DNA from: Acetatifactor aquisgranensis
GTDB lineage: Bacteria; Bacillota; Clostridia; Lachnospirales; Lachnospiraceae
DNA length: 64,000 nt
Assembly (NCBI RefSeq): GCF_943193215.1
Contig: NZ_CALPDH010000016.1
Coordinates: 1-64,000 of the forward strand
Direction of reading: 5' to 3'
The first letter of the stretch is position 1; every line of letters begins with the position of its first letter. The position numbers and the translations under genes are program-made. The notes beneath the pieces were generated by a model. It saw only the letters and a list, made by a program, of their open reading frames with translations, ran no database searches and was not told the origin of the DNA. Positions 17,700 to 27,202 of the stretch are shown piece by piece.

Positions 17700-19154
17700 C
17701 TACTTATCCTGACCTTTTCTCTTTTTTACAGATTGCAAATCGCTTAATGCAAGAAAAAGTTCATCTTTCTTTTTGTATGCTATAACTCCTATTATCAATA
17801 TCATCAGATGTCGAATCCATATTTGTTCATAAAAGATAATCACTGCCAGTCCCAAAAGCAACACCGACAATGACAGTATACATAATCTCATTGTATTAAA
17901 TACATGATTAATCTTAAGGGCCTTTTTAACACTTATTGTCATATAAATATAATGCCCCAGTGCAAAAACAGCGTAGCAAAATAGCGTAGTATACGCTGCA
18001 GCAATATATCCGAATACCTTTATGCCTACATAATTTAATGCAATATTAAGCAATGCTCCTCCCATAGAGATATACATTGTAAATTTATTCTGATCATAAT
18101 AGAATTCTACATTGGCAAATGTGGTATACATAAAAGAAAATACCATCCCTATTGCAACCGGCGGAATTACATAAACCGCCTCATAATATTTTTCATCTGC
18201 CAGCAGCCTCATAATCTCTGGTGCGAATAATGCAAAAAATAGCGCACAACCGGCGACAAATATGTATATAAGGAACAATGCATCGTCCAAGGCTTTTAGC
18301 TGTTTTTTTTCCAACTTATCATATTGCCATGGCACCAAAGCGTTATTGATACTTTGAGTCACTATTTTCATAAGCAATCCCGCGTTATATGCCACACTGT
18401 ATATGCCAGCCGCTGCCATGCTTACCATCTTCTGAACCATAATACGGTCAAATTGATCTAATATATATTGAGAAAAGTAATGCAACAACAATGGAAGATT
18501 AAATTGTAATGCAAATATCGCATACTCCTTTTTAAACCAAATTTTTCCTTTCTTTCTATTATAATAAAACAAGGCTGTTCCAAAACAAAAATTAACCAAA
18601 ATGCATGTCAAGATACGGGCATATCCTTTCTCCTCTGCCAGCAATACAGCCACAATGCCTATAGATGCATTCAAGAAAGCCATCAAAAGAGTTCTAAACA
18701 CTACTGGTTTATATATGTATTCATATCTTTTCCGAATCGTCCAAAAATCAATTGCTGGCGTAACCAGTAATTCTGTAAACATGGCTACCATAATGAATGT
18801 AGGGAGTTCCGTAATTTCATTTATTTGCTTTCTGAAAAAAAGGTAAATCGTTAGCATCCACAATGTAATCATAAATGTCAATGACTGCATTGTGGATGTA
18901 TATCCATCCCTGTCTTCTTTATACTTGCTCATTCCCTTATTAAAAACTGCATAATTTAGCCGCAACGTTGCTATTATCGTAAAAATCTGAAGCCATGAAT
19001 TATATATACTGAATTGGCCATATTGTGTCGGTGACATTATTCTCGTAAATATAGGGGTTGTGAGCAATGATATGCACTTCTGCAAAACGGAACAAAATAT
19101 GAACCATATCGTCGCCTTGGCAGCAATTGGTATACTATTATATTTCTTTAACAT
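17700..19154 (-). CDS. Wzx-like polysaccharide flippase
   Basis: A 484-residue protein with twelve to fourteen hydrophobic segments, opening YNSIPIAAKATIWFIFCSVLQKCISLLTTPIFTRIMSP, the usual N-terminal region of MATE/MOP-superfamily Wzx flippases. It would move the undecaprenyl-linked repeat unit to the outer face of the membrane for polymerisation. It is the only flippase in the window. The start overlaps the end of the upstream FrhB-like gene by 7 bases. Confidence 0.9.
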   Translation of the reverse strand: MLKKYNSIPIAAKATIWFIFCSVLQKCISLLTTPIFTRIMSPTQYGQFSIYNSWLQIFTIIATLRLNYAVFNKGMSKYKEDRDGYTSTMQSLTFMITLWMLTIYLFFRKQINEITELPTFIMVAMFTELLVTPAIDFWTIRKRYEYIYKPVVFRTLLMAFLNASIGIVAVLLAEEKGYARILTCILVNFCFGTALFYYNRKKGKIWFKKEYAIFALQFNLPLLLHYFSQYILDQFDRIMVQKMVSMAAAGIYSVAYNAGLLMKIVTQSINNALVPWQYDKLEKKQLKALDDALFLIYIFVAGCALFFALFAPEIMRLLADEKYYEAVYVIPPVAIGMVFSFMYTTFANVEFYYDQNKFTMYISMGGALLNIALNYVGIKVFGYIAAAYTTLFCYAVFALGHYIYMTISVKKALKINHVFNTMRLCILSLSVLLLGLAVIIFYEQIWIRHLMILIIGVIAYKKKDELFLALSDLQSVKKRKGQDK

Positions 19155-20323
19155 CCTTTTATCCCTTTGCCTTTTATAAAATATTTAAGACACCCTTTTG
19201 CCACACTTTTCATTCTGTTCTTAATGCGCTTTTTTCTTAAACCCGGCCCTATTGTTGCCCTATAAGCGGCTTCGATACCCTTCTCATGGTATGTTATCCA
19301 GAATCTTTCCTTTTGAGGATGGCTTTTTGAAGGCTGTCTTAAATTCGGGTTACCATTAACCGCTTCCTGATAGTCTCTTTCAACTAACTGCAATCCTTTG
19401 CAAAGCTTCAAGAAATCCATCCCCTTTTTTGAATTGACTATGAGGACCGAAACCTTACAATCCGGCTTATCAAACGGGATTTCACCACCTATTTTCCAGA
19501 AATCTCCTATTGTTATATCTGAAGCTCTTTCCTCTCTTGCATAAGGGCAACTATAACAGATATCATTATGCAATATACCCTCCTGAAACGACACCAGAAA
19601 ATCATCCTCATGCCCTTTATATTGCCATACTTTCTTTTCTCCTGCATACAAGGAAAGCTCTACTCCCCATGGACTCCTAAAAGATACCTTTGTAATTTTT
19701 TTCTTTTTCTTTGCTTCTATCGATTTTACATAATCAGCAAATATTTTTTGTGAGGATACTCCATGGCATATTAGTTCTACTGTCAAAACCTGATCCAAGT
19801 ATAACTTGCCTGCGGCTGCCCGCATAGCCGCGCACTGACACGGAGTTCCGATAAACAGCACTTTATTGCCTGCTTTCATTCTTTCGATACAGTCTACATA
19901 CACTCCACTGCCGTCTGCCTGAATATATTTGCTCCCTCTGAATTTTTCTATGTCCCGCGCAGAATCTGTCAATTTCAATTTTGCAGAACACTTGTCATCC
20001 AAATATGTTCCGACAACACAATACCCTTCTGCTAATGCGATTTCATAAAACTCTGCCGCTACCCCTCCAGAACTGCTACCTTCCCTTTTCCCGCTGTCCT
20101 TTCTCCATGCCGCATAGGTCACAAGCTCAGACTTATATTCCGGACTCTTTAAAGATGGGCAATGTTTTTCACAAATTTTACAATCAACACAGAGCTCATT
20201 ATTAATGCAAGGCACAAAATGACCCGTTTCTGTATCTTCCACCATTGTAATTGCTTTTTGCGGACACAAATCATTGCACAGTCCACATCCAGTGCATAAA
20301 TTCCTGCTACATATATTTTCCAT
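19148..20323 (-). CDS. FrhB-like 4Fe-4S protein (coenzyme F420 hydrogenase beta-like)
   Basis: A 391-residue protein. Residues 1-55 hold two ferredoxin clusters, CTGCGLCNDLCP and CVDCKICEKHCP. Then come FrhB_FdhB N- and C-terminal domains with SSSGGVAAEF, FRGSKYIQ, LFIGTPCQCAAM, ELICHGV and DITIGDFW; the Cys in GTPCQ and CYSCPYA are further metal or flavin-site candidates. Proteins of this type in capsule loci are distinct from true F420 hydrogenases and have no proven reaction. It overlaps the upstream pyruvyl transferase gene by 17 bases, and the same pairing is repeated at 25947-28264. Confidence 0.87.
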   Translation of the reverse strand: MENICSRNLCTGCGLCNDLCPQKAITMVEDTETGHFVPCINNELCVDCKICEKHCPSLKSPEYKSELVTYAAWRKDSGKREGSSSGGVAAEFYEIALAEGYCVVGTYLDDKCSAKLKLTDSARDIEKFRGSKYIQADGSGVYVDCIERMKAGNKVLFIGTPCQCAAMRAAAGKLYLDQVLTVELICHGVSSQKIFADYVKSIEAKKKKKITKVSFRSPWGVELSLYAGEKKVWQYKGHEDDFLVSFQEGILHNDICYSCPYAREERASDITIGDFWKIGGEIPFDKPDCKVSVLIVNSKKGMDFLKLCKGLQLVERDYQEAVNGNPNLRQPSKSHPQKERFWITYHEKGIEAAYRATIGPGLRKKRIKNRMKSVAKGCLKYFIKGKGIKGC

Positions 20324-21374
20324 CCTCTAGTGCCTCCAATGCTGCTCGGTATAATGCAATAGAATCACATCTTTTTTTCTTTATCTCTATATCATATGTC
20401 TCATAATTCGGAACGGTATCCAAGCTATCACAGAATTCCTTGTAAGAGCTTTCCGCTGAAATTCCTGTCTCCATCATCCCTGTCCATTGAATCAAATCAA
20501 AAACCTTTTTCGATTTTGCTTCAACTGCGCATCTCTTATGCAGCATTAAAGTAAATATCGTCCCATGGAATGTTGTGGTAAAAACACACTCCGCATCCTT
20601 AATCAATCCGCCAAATTCCAATGGAGAACAGCAAATATTATAATCACACCACGACTGGTACATACATACAGCAACTAATTTCAAATTTCTCTGCTTTGCG
20701 TATTTCTTCAAATATTCTCGAAAAGCCGAATTCACATTATACGAATAAACCAATATATATTTTTCTTTTATAAAGTGCTGATGCCCAAAATTATATTCAG
20801 CTGCATCCAGCAAACAAGTTGGGTCGCACACAATTTGAGAAAGCTTTCCACAGATTCCATCCACAATACTCTGCGTATTTCTATCTCTCACCCCTATAAT
20901 CTTAATCTGCCTTAAGCCCTCTATGATTTCAGGAAAGTTCTTAAAATCACACAAATCGGCATTTCCCATGCTGGGTGCATATGCCAGCCTGTTATCTATC
21001 CCCAAATTCATACCATAAAAATATGGATTCTGAAATGTCTTTACATTGATATTCCATATTTCATCACTTCCAAGTATGACTGCATCCAACTTAAGTCCGC
21101 GAATCTCCGATGGATTAATGACTGTAAACAAATCCAGCGCTTCTGACATCACATTATACATCAGCTTATTATATTTGCCTTGCTGTATTGTTCTAATCAT
21201 GCCTTTCAGCGAAGTAACTGGTTTAAAAAAAACATCTTTCCGTTCTTCTTCCGTTCGAAACTGTATAAAAAACACTTCATGACCCATTGATTCCAAAAAA
21301 ACTTTTGAAGCATAGGCCTGCAGATAAGCTCCATAATTCGCTGAATCATACGGCGTGACGATTCCCAATTTCAC
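20307..21374 (-). CDS. Polysaccharide pyruvyl transferase family protein
   Basis: A 355-residue member of PF04230. It starts MKLGIVTPYDSANYGAYLQ, has VILGSDEIWNI near residue 95 and TTFHGTIFTLML near residue 265, the three usual signatures. Such enzymes use phosphoenolpyruvate to place a pyruvyl ketal on a sugar, giving the polymer negative charge, although some members have other roles. It sits between a Wzy polymerase gene and an FrhB-like gene, overlapping the latter. It is one of four family members in this operon. Confidence 0.88.
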   Translation of the reverse strand: MKLGIVTPYDSANYGAYLQAYASKVFLESMGHEVFFIQFRTEEERKDVFFKPVTSLKGMIRTIQQGKYNKLMYNVMSEALDLFTVINPSEIRGLKLDAVILGSDEIWNINVKTFQNPYFYGMNLGIDNRLAYAPSMGNADLCDFKNFPEIIEGLRQIKIIGVRDRNTQSIVDGICGKLSQIVCDPTCLLDAAEYNFGHQHFIKEKYILVYSYNVNSAFREYLKKYAKQRNLKLVAVCMYQSWCDYNICCSPLEFGGLIKDAECVFTTTFHGTIFTLMLHKRCAVEAKSKKVFDLIQWTGMMETGISAESSYKEFCDSLDTVPNYETYDIEIKKKRCDSIALYRAALEALEDGKYM

Positions 21375-21378
21375 TTTT

Positions 21379-22653
21379 TCAATCCCCTTTCAATTCATTA
21401 TCCATTGCACAGTTTTGTCTAATCCAGCCAGGTATTGTACAAGCAATGAAATAGGGCAAATACATTTCCTTATCATAAAGCGGATTTCCTGTAAATCCAT
21501 ACATTAGGAAAAAGAATTGCACTGCTATTGATATCATAAGGTATAATGCACCACTGTCATCATGTCTTCCATATTTTCTAATCCTTATCATTGCTTTCCA
21601 AGCAGAAAAAAGCGAATATACAAAAAAGCAAACAAAAAATGTAAATCCAATAATTCCAGTCTCGCATAGTAATTGAACATATATATTATGGGCATTCCAT
21701 TCATGAATATTCCGATGTATAAATTGTCCCCACCCAATTCCGAACAGGGGATTATCTAAAAATAAATCAAATGCAATAGCCCACATCTGCGTCCTTCCCA
21801 ATGTAATATCCCCGCTCTCAGCTGTGTCGGCAAAACGTGTCATAAAAACAGCCAATGCCGGAATATAATTTGCTATAATATAAACTCCTACCAAAACGCC
21901 AATTAAAATACCAAATGTCCTAACGAGACGCGTTTTTCTTCTATTGGACATATATGCGTAATATGCAAAAAACAAAGCAGCACAGCTAAATAATATATGC
22001 GCACGTTTTCCCGTAAGCAAAAGCGCTATAAGAGAAATAGCAAACCATATTTTATATGTCTTTCTATTTCCGTTAAAGAACATAACACAGCCCCACAGTA
22101 CTACTGCCATTCCAACCAACATCCCATTCGTTGAATAATGGTTCGTAAACCCTGGCATGCATCCCTGGCTATATTGCTGTGTCAGTACGAGCATATTACT
22201 CGGAAATAACATCAGCGTAATCCTGAATAGCTGTGGCATAAAATACATGCCTATGGTGTACAGTGCATAAAACATATAAACTCCTTTTGAAAACAATAAA
22301 GCATTTCCCAGCCAATCTTTATCTTGGTATTTTGACAACCATACCATGAAAATAGAGGTTATGAACAAAATCACCGTAGTCGCCGTATTTATAGCTTTCA
22401 ACCTAGAATTATTATGTAATACACATATCGCCATCAAAAATAATAGTACTGTAATTTTAGGAACACAGATAATCTTCGCTGATTTACTTTTTGAAAAAAA
22501 GGGGATAAGTAATGTAACAGCTAATAACATTATCATAAACAACTGCGCATATCCCGATAGTTTATAATATAAGGATGCTAAAGTAGATAATGCCACAACA
22601 AGCAAACTGAATATCATAGATAAAGCTTTCCGTTTTGTGGTAGTTAAACACAT
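21379..22653 (-). CDS. Wzy/O-antigen ligase-family polymerase, second copy
   Basis: A 424-residue protein with about eleven membrane segments. It carries the Wzy_C signature clearly: LGRTQMWAIAFDLFLDNP, LFGIGWGQF and AHNIYVQLLCETGIIG around residues 285-335. It is therefore the better candidate for the actual repeat-unit polymerase than the copy at 13991-15304. Its start abuts the upstream pyruvyl transferase stop by one base. It acts on the outer face of the cytoplasmic membrane. Confidence 0.88.
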   Translation of the reverse strand: MCLTTTKRKALSMIFSLLVVALSTLASLYYKLSGYAQLFMIMLLAVTLLIPFFSKSKSAKIICVPKITVLLFLMAICVLHNNSRLKAINTATTVILFITSIFMVWLSKYQDKDWLGNALLFSKGVYMFYALYTIGMYFMPQLFRITLMLFPSNMLVLTQQYSQGCMPGFTNHYSTNGMLVGMAVVLWGCVMFFNGNRKTYKIWFAISLIALLLTGKRAHILFSCAALFFAYYAYMSNRRKTRLVRTFGILIGVLVGVYIIANYIPALAVFMTRFADTAESGDITLGRTQMWAIAFDLFLDNPLFGIGWGQFIHRNIHEWNAHNIYVQLLCETGIIGFTFFVCFFVYSLFSAWKAMIRIRKYGRHDDSGALYLMISIAVQFFFLMYGFTGNPLYDKEMYLPYFIACTIPGWIRQNCAMDNELKGD

Positions 22654-23795
22654 TATATATAACCTCTTTCAGTACTTTCTTCACTTGTTGTCAAAAAACT
22701 TTCAAATCTATAATAAATCTCTCTTCTGCGATGATTTAATTTATCATTCACATTGCTAAAATCCATTGCCTGACCTATCTGTCCATCCTCTGTCTCCTTG
22801 CTAAATCTCCTGTTCTGCAATCCTGCAAATTCCAATATATTGTCCATTCTGGTACTGTAAGAATTCGGATATACAACAAAAAAAAGACGATTAAAATTTA
22901 TCGAAAAAGCCGTACCGTGAAATGAATCTGTCACAATATAATCTGCGTAATATAACAATGACAGAAAATCAAATACTGACGGACAGCAAACCTTTGAACC
23001 GAATTTTCTGTCAGCATACGAATACACAATCCTCACTATTTCCAGCTTTCGGTTATTAGCTATTCTCTTGACCACATCATCAAAATTTATATCACGGTGG
23101 CTTTGATGAAGCTGATATACTAGCAAATATGGCTTTTCTCTTTTTTTTGCACTGATATGTTCTTCCCATTGCTCTCTGCTGAACAGCAAAGTCGGATCCA
23201 ATATCATCTCTGAAGAAATATTATATTTATTTAAAATATTTACAGCCGATTGCTCTCGCATAGTAATAAAATCATACTTCCGTATCAAAGGCATAATTTC
23301 TGCCGCTTCCGCATCATCAATGGCAGTTTTTCCGATACTTGTTGCAAATGCGATTCTCTTTTTATCCACCGGCGCATACTCCAGAAAAAAGCTCCTCTCT
23401 ATCCCCTGATTCCAATTGCTATTCCACATTTGGTCGCTTCCAGTGCAATATATATCTGCTTCAGGGACATCTCTTTTCAAGTCATCTATCGAATTATATC
23501 CTTTAGCCGTAATATGTATATGTTCTTTAATAAACCCTCGAAAACATTTATATGCTTTCCAAACAGAAATAACCCTTAACAAATCTCTTAATGGTTTTTT
23601 TATCCATTGAAGAATGTTCTTCTTCTTATCAAAAACTATGTACTTAATCTGTTCTTTGACTGTTTGATCCTTTCTCCAGTAATCTACGAATTCTACTTCT
23701 GCGCCTAACTTTTCAAAAAAATTTTGTGTCGCAAATGTCTGAAGCGCTGAACCATAATTTACTGTATTCAGAACTGTTATGATACTTATTTTCAT
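22653..23795 (-). CDS. Polysaccharide pyruvyl transferase family protein
   Basis: A 380-residue PF04230 member: MKISIITVLNTVNYGSALQ, YCTGSDQMWNSNWNQG and TDSFHGTAFSINF. This copy is more divergent from the other three (GSALQ rather than GAFLQ, and DSFHGT rather than GTFHGT), so it probably acts on a different sugar. It follows the GT2 gene by 9 bases and shares one base with the polymerase gene. The product would be an acidic substituent on the polysaccharide. Confidence 0.87.
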   Translation of the reverse strand: MKISIITVLNTVNYGSALQTFATQNFFEKLGAEVEFVDYWRKDQTVKEQIKYIVFDKKKNILQWIKKPLRDLLRVISVWKAYKCFRGFIKEHIHITAKGYNSIDDLKRDVPEADIYCTGSDQMWNSNWNQGIERSFFLEYAPVDKKRIAFATSIGKTAIDDAEAAEIMPLIRKYDFITMREQSAVNILNKYNISSEMILDPTLLFSREQWEEHISAKKREKPYLLVYQLHQSHRDINFDDVVKRIANNRKLEIVRIVYSYADRKFGSKVCCPSVFDFLSLLYYADYIVTDSFHGTAFSINFNRLFFVVYPNSYSTRMDNILEFAGLQNRRFSKETEDGQIGQAMDFSNVNDKLNHRRREIYYRFESFLTTSEESTERGYI

Positions 23796-23804
23796 TTTTC
23801 CCTC

Positions 23805-24770
23805 TTATGTTGACCTCACCTTATTTATAAATGTGTATAACCCTGCACAATGCCTGACTAGAAATAATGAAATCCTCGCCCGGTATGAAATAAAATCTAC
23901 AATATCGCATATTTTTATTTCTTTAATATCTTTCACAAGATTACTATATTCTTTCCGGAACTGCCCCCCTGCCTTTCTCCGCAGCATGACCAACAGTAAA
24001 TAGTATTTGGACATAAGCATTTGATAGCGTGCTTCCCTTTCTAACTGCGGAAACGACTCTTTGGTGCTTTCATAAATCCTTTCTGCAAAATAGTCATTAT
24101 CAAACCATCTTGAGTCAAAGGGCTTGTATGTAGCTGATGTATTTCTTTGATAATAACAATATAGATTTTCATCATGATATATAATTTTTAAAGAGTTTTT
24201 TAAAGCTTCAAAACAAAAAAATTTATCTTCATTCATTTTACGATTTATATCAAAATCTATTCCATCTACCACAGAGCGCTTTATTAGTTTATTCCATGCC
24301 CCCAGTTCGAACTTTCCTCCGCGAAAGAAAAACCTTAATGCCTCTTCCTTTCCAAATATTTCTATTCCTCTTGATACGGTTTTCTGGCTTATCATACCTA
24401 TATCGTTCCACTTTTGAATACCGCATATGACCATATCTGCTTCATATGTCTTTGCATCTGACAGCATCAGAGACAACATATTGAGTTCCAGCCTGTCATC
24501 TGCGTCAATAAATATAATATACTCTCCTACCGCTTTCTGCTTTCCAACATTCCTGGCCGCAGAGACTCCCTGATTCTCCTGACTGCATACAACGATACGA
24601 TGGTCTATTTCCGCATACTTTTGGCATATTTTCAAAGAGCAGTCCATCGAACCATCATTCACTAATATTATCTCTATATCCTGTAAAGTTTGCTTTATGA
24701 CTGAATCCAGACAAGCTTCCAAATATTGCTCAGCATTGAAAACTGGAATAACGATACTTACACTCGGCAT
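23805..24770 (-). CDS. Glycosyltransferase family 2
   Basis: A 321-residue GT2 enzyme: VSIVIPVFNAEQYLEACL, LVNDGSMDCS, GVSAARNVG and the metal site IFIDADDRL near residue 95. The start at 24770 has GAGGA 7 bases upstream; a TTG 24 bases earlier is part of that purine-rich site and is rejected. It lies 16 bases after the GT4 gene. Substrate unknown. Confidence 0.88.
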   Translation of the reverse strand: MPSVSIVIPVFNAEQYLEACLDSVIKQTLQDIEIILVNDGSMDCSLKICQKYAEIDHRIVVCSQENQGVSAARNVGKQKAVGEYIIFIDADDRLELNMLSLMLSDAKTYEADMVICGIQKWNDIGMISQKTVSRGIEIFGKEEALRFFFRGGKFELGAWNKLIKRSVVDGIDFDINRKMNEDKFFCFEALKNSLKIIYHDENLYCYYQRNTSATYKPFDSRWFDNDYFAERIYESTKESFPQLEREARYQMLMSKYYLLLVMLRRKAGGQFRKEYSNLVKDIKEIKICDIVDFISYRARISLFLVRHCAGLYTFINKVRST

Positions 24771-24786
24771 AACGTTTTCCTCTTTT

Positions 24787-25950
24787 TTAACCAATCAACT
24801 TAAGATATTTCAAAATCTCCTTCTGATTTCCATATTCCCGACTTTTCAAATATCCCGAAATCCGATTATACAGCGCTGTATCCTCCAAGACTTTAAGCAC
24901 TCCCTCCGCAATTCCTTCTGATGTCATAGGTGCTATAAGCCCTTCTTGTCCATCTTCCAGCTGATCTCCCACCGTTGGGTACGCCGTTGTCACAATTGGG
25001 ACAGCTAATATTTTTGCCTCATCCAAAACAACGGACTTTCCTTCATATCGGGAGGGCTGTACAAAAACAGTACAATTTTTTATATAGGGATAAGGATTTT
25101 CCCTAGCTCCAAGCAATACAAAACAGTCTTCAACTCCCTCGTCGCTTATTTGTTTTTTTAACTTGCTTTCCAGTTCTCCGTTTCCCAGAACAAACCAGCA
25201 AAAATTTATCCCTCTCTTCTTCATGATTCCTGCCGCCTGTATTGCCATATCAAAGCCCTTTTGCTCATGGAGCCGTCCAATTGACAGGATATTGATTTCT
25301 CTATCCACATATTCTTTAGGTGAAAATTCCATTGCACGCTTTCTTAATACCGTAGATGATGTTATATTCTCCAGCATGAAAATCTTATTTTTTAATTGCG
25401 GAAATTCCTCTTTTAATATGTCAACACAGGTATCAGAAATGGATACGATAGCATCCATATTCGTCAAATGTTCATAATCATATTTTTTAGGATGCCCCGC
25501 TGCACGATAATCATTGTGAATCCACACAATCTTCTTATCTGCCTTTACCTTTTCGTCAACATAATATAAAATCTCCCCTGAAATATACGCTAATGCAACA
25601 TCATAATGCTTCTCCAGTTTTGATATCGTGGGGCTATAAAAATATTTCCACCGAAATCCCCTCTTCTCTCTGCTGTTATGCGTCATTACCCGCGAAATAC
25701 CATTGCCTGCCAGCTTCCAAGGCATCAATAAACCTGCATTGAAAATAGAATTGTACATTCTGTCTATGGATTTCGGCGTTTCCATTACATTCACATATTC
25801 CGGCACCTGCGTCAGAAACATTCCCTTTTTCTTAAATAGCAATAAGTCTATCTCATATTCTTCCTCTGGCAGTTCATTCAAAAGATTAACAAGACTTCTT
25901 TCTGCCCCGCCATTATACAAGGATGTCATAACAAACAATATTTTCTTCAT
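24787..25950 (-). CDS. Glycosyltransferase family 4
   Basis: A 387-residue GT-B enzyme beginning KKILFVMTSLYNGGAERSLVNLL, the typical GxxGGAE glycine loop of GT4. The donor domain has LSIGRLHEQKGFDMAI and VQPSRYEGKSVVLDEAKILA with the E-x7-E pair. It overlaps the upstream FrhB-like gene by four bases (ATGA), which suggests coupled translation. Similar proteins transfer hexoses in Firmicutes capsule clusters; exact specificity cannot be read. Confidence 0.89.
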   Translation of the reverse strand: MKKILFVMTSLYNGGAERSLVNLLNELPEEEYEIDLLLFKKKGMFLTQVPEYVNVMETPKSIDRMYNSIFNAGLLMPWKLAGNGISRVMTHNSREKRGFRWKYFYSPTISKLEKHYDVALAYISGEILYYVDEKVKADKKIVWIHNDYRAAGHPKKYDYEHLTNMDAIVSISDTCVDILKEEFPQLKNKIFMLENITSSTVLRKRAMEFSPKEYVDREINILSIGRLHEQKGFDMAIQAAGIMKKRGINFCWFVLGNGELESKLKKQISDEGVEDCFVLLGARENPYPYIKNCTVFVQPSRYEGKSVVLDEAKILAVPIVTTAYPTVGDQLEDGQEGLIAPMTSEGIAEGVLKVLEDTALYNRISGYLKSREYGNQKEILKYLKLIG

Positions 25951-27170
25951 CTTATCCTCGCTGCCGCTTTCTTGATGAACCTTTTAAACCCTTTGGGCAT
26001 CACTCCTGATACAAAATATTTTAATCGTTCCTTTTTGCAATGTTTGCGATAATACTGATTTATGGCTTGATATCCCTGCTTTTTATATAGTTCAAGAATC
26101 ACTTCTCTTCTTTCGCTGTGTCTGCTGGGACGGCAAAGCTGTTCATTATGTCGACTGACTTTTTCAAACTCACTGGTCAATAAAATAAATTCCGCTCTAT
26201 TATTCTGTATTGCCTTTTCTCCTTTCTCATTATTAACCAATATACAGGATATTCCCTTTCCATTAGACAATGGAATATCTTTTCCTAACTTTGGATATTC
26301 TTCGTGAAATCCCCAAAAATCTCCTAGTGTTATATCCGCTACCCTTTCGGGTGACGCATAAGGACAGCTATAGCAATTCACTCTACATATGTACGATTCT
26401 GAGAAAAAATGAATATATGCCAAAGGATTGCAGACATTAATCTTCTCCTTCTCAATTCCGCCCTCATTACGCCAAATACATCTAGTAACTTTTCCCTGCC
26501 CCTTACTCTTATCCCTGAAATAAAATTCTTTAACACATCCGCCCAGCTTATTTCCGTAATCCTTGATAAAATCCTGAAATAACCTCTTACTTGGCACACC
26601 ATGGCAAATCACTTCGACAGTCAATAAGTTTTCATCTTCAGACTTTAAATACATTTTCAAACCTTCAATTTGGCATGGTGTTCCTGAAAAAAGTACCTGT
26701 CTTCCCTGCTGCAGATCTTCTTTCGTCTCCCGATATGTATAACCTATCTCACTTTGCACGTACTTGGAGCCCTGAAGCTTTTTAAGTTCCTCCAGTCTGT
26801 CGATTCGAATATGCTTCGGTGTCAGAATGTCATCCTTCCTTTGCAGAGCCGCGCCATAAACAACTCCTCCACCCTTTAAAACGTTTCTGGCAAGTACCGC
26901 AAATGCTCCTCCGGAAGCAGAATCCCTTAATATTTTTTCGTCTGTAGCAGCTGCTGCATAGACGCTGTGCGCCTTTTGCTTTTCTGCTCCTTTTCCGTAT
27001 CCGCAGACTCTCTTACAAGCCCCGCATTCAATACATAGCGCTTCGTCAACATGAGGATAGGTAAAGCCATACTCATCCTCTTTCATAGTTATCGCATTTT
27101 TAGGACAGACATTCATGCATGCCCCACAGCTACAACAATCATTTTTATCATCAAATAAAATAATCGCCAT
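25947..27170 (-). CDS. FrhB-like 4Fe-4S protein (second copy)
   Basis: A 407-residue protein with the same architecture as the copy at 19148-20323: ferredoxin motifs CCSCGACMNVCP and CIECGACKRVCG, then SASGGAFAVLAR, LQGSKYVQSE, LFSGTPCQIEGL, EVICHGVP and DITLGDFWGF. The start at 27170 follows GAGGGAGTGAG. The upstream neighbours are two tandem pyruvyl transferase genes. It is diverged enough from the first copy that recent duplication is unlikely. Redox partner and substrate are not known for capsule-associated members. Confidence 0.87.
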   Translation of the reverse strand: MAIILFDDKNDCCSCGACMNVCPKNAITMKEDEYGFTYPHVDEALCIECGACKRVCGYGKGAEKQKAHSVYAAAATDEKILRDSASGGAFAVLARNVLKGGGVVYGAALQRKDDILTPKHIRIDRLEELKKLQGSKYVQSEIGYTYRETKEDLQQGRQVLFSGTPCQIEGLKMYLKSEDENLLTVEVICHGVPSKRLFQDFIKDYGNKLGGCVKEFYFRDKSKGQGKVTRCIWRNEGGIEKEKINVCNPLAYIHFFSESYICRVNCYSCPYASPERVADITLGDFWGFHEEYPKLGKDIPLSNGKGISCILVNNEKGEKAIQNNRAEFILLTSEFEKVSRHNEQLCRPSRHSERREVILELYKKQGYQAINQYYRKHCKKERLKYFVSGVMPKGFKRFIKKAAARIR

Positions 27171-27202
27171 CTCACTCCCTCGTAATATGTCATACATATC
27201 AT

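Noticed and set aside
19148..20323. True coenzyme F420 hydrogenase beta subunit
   Set aside because: No hydrogenase subunits or F420 biosynthesis genes; the gene is embedded among capsule genes and a second copy sits in similar context.
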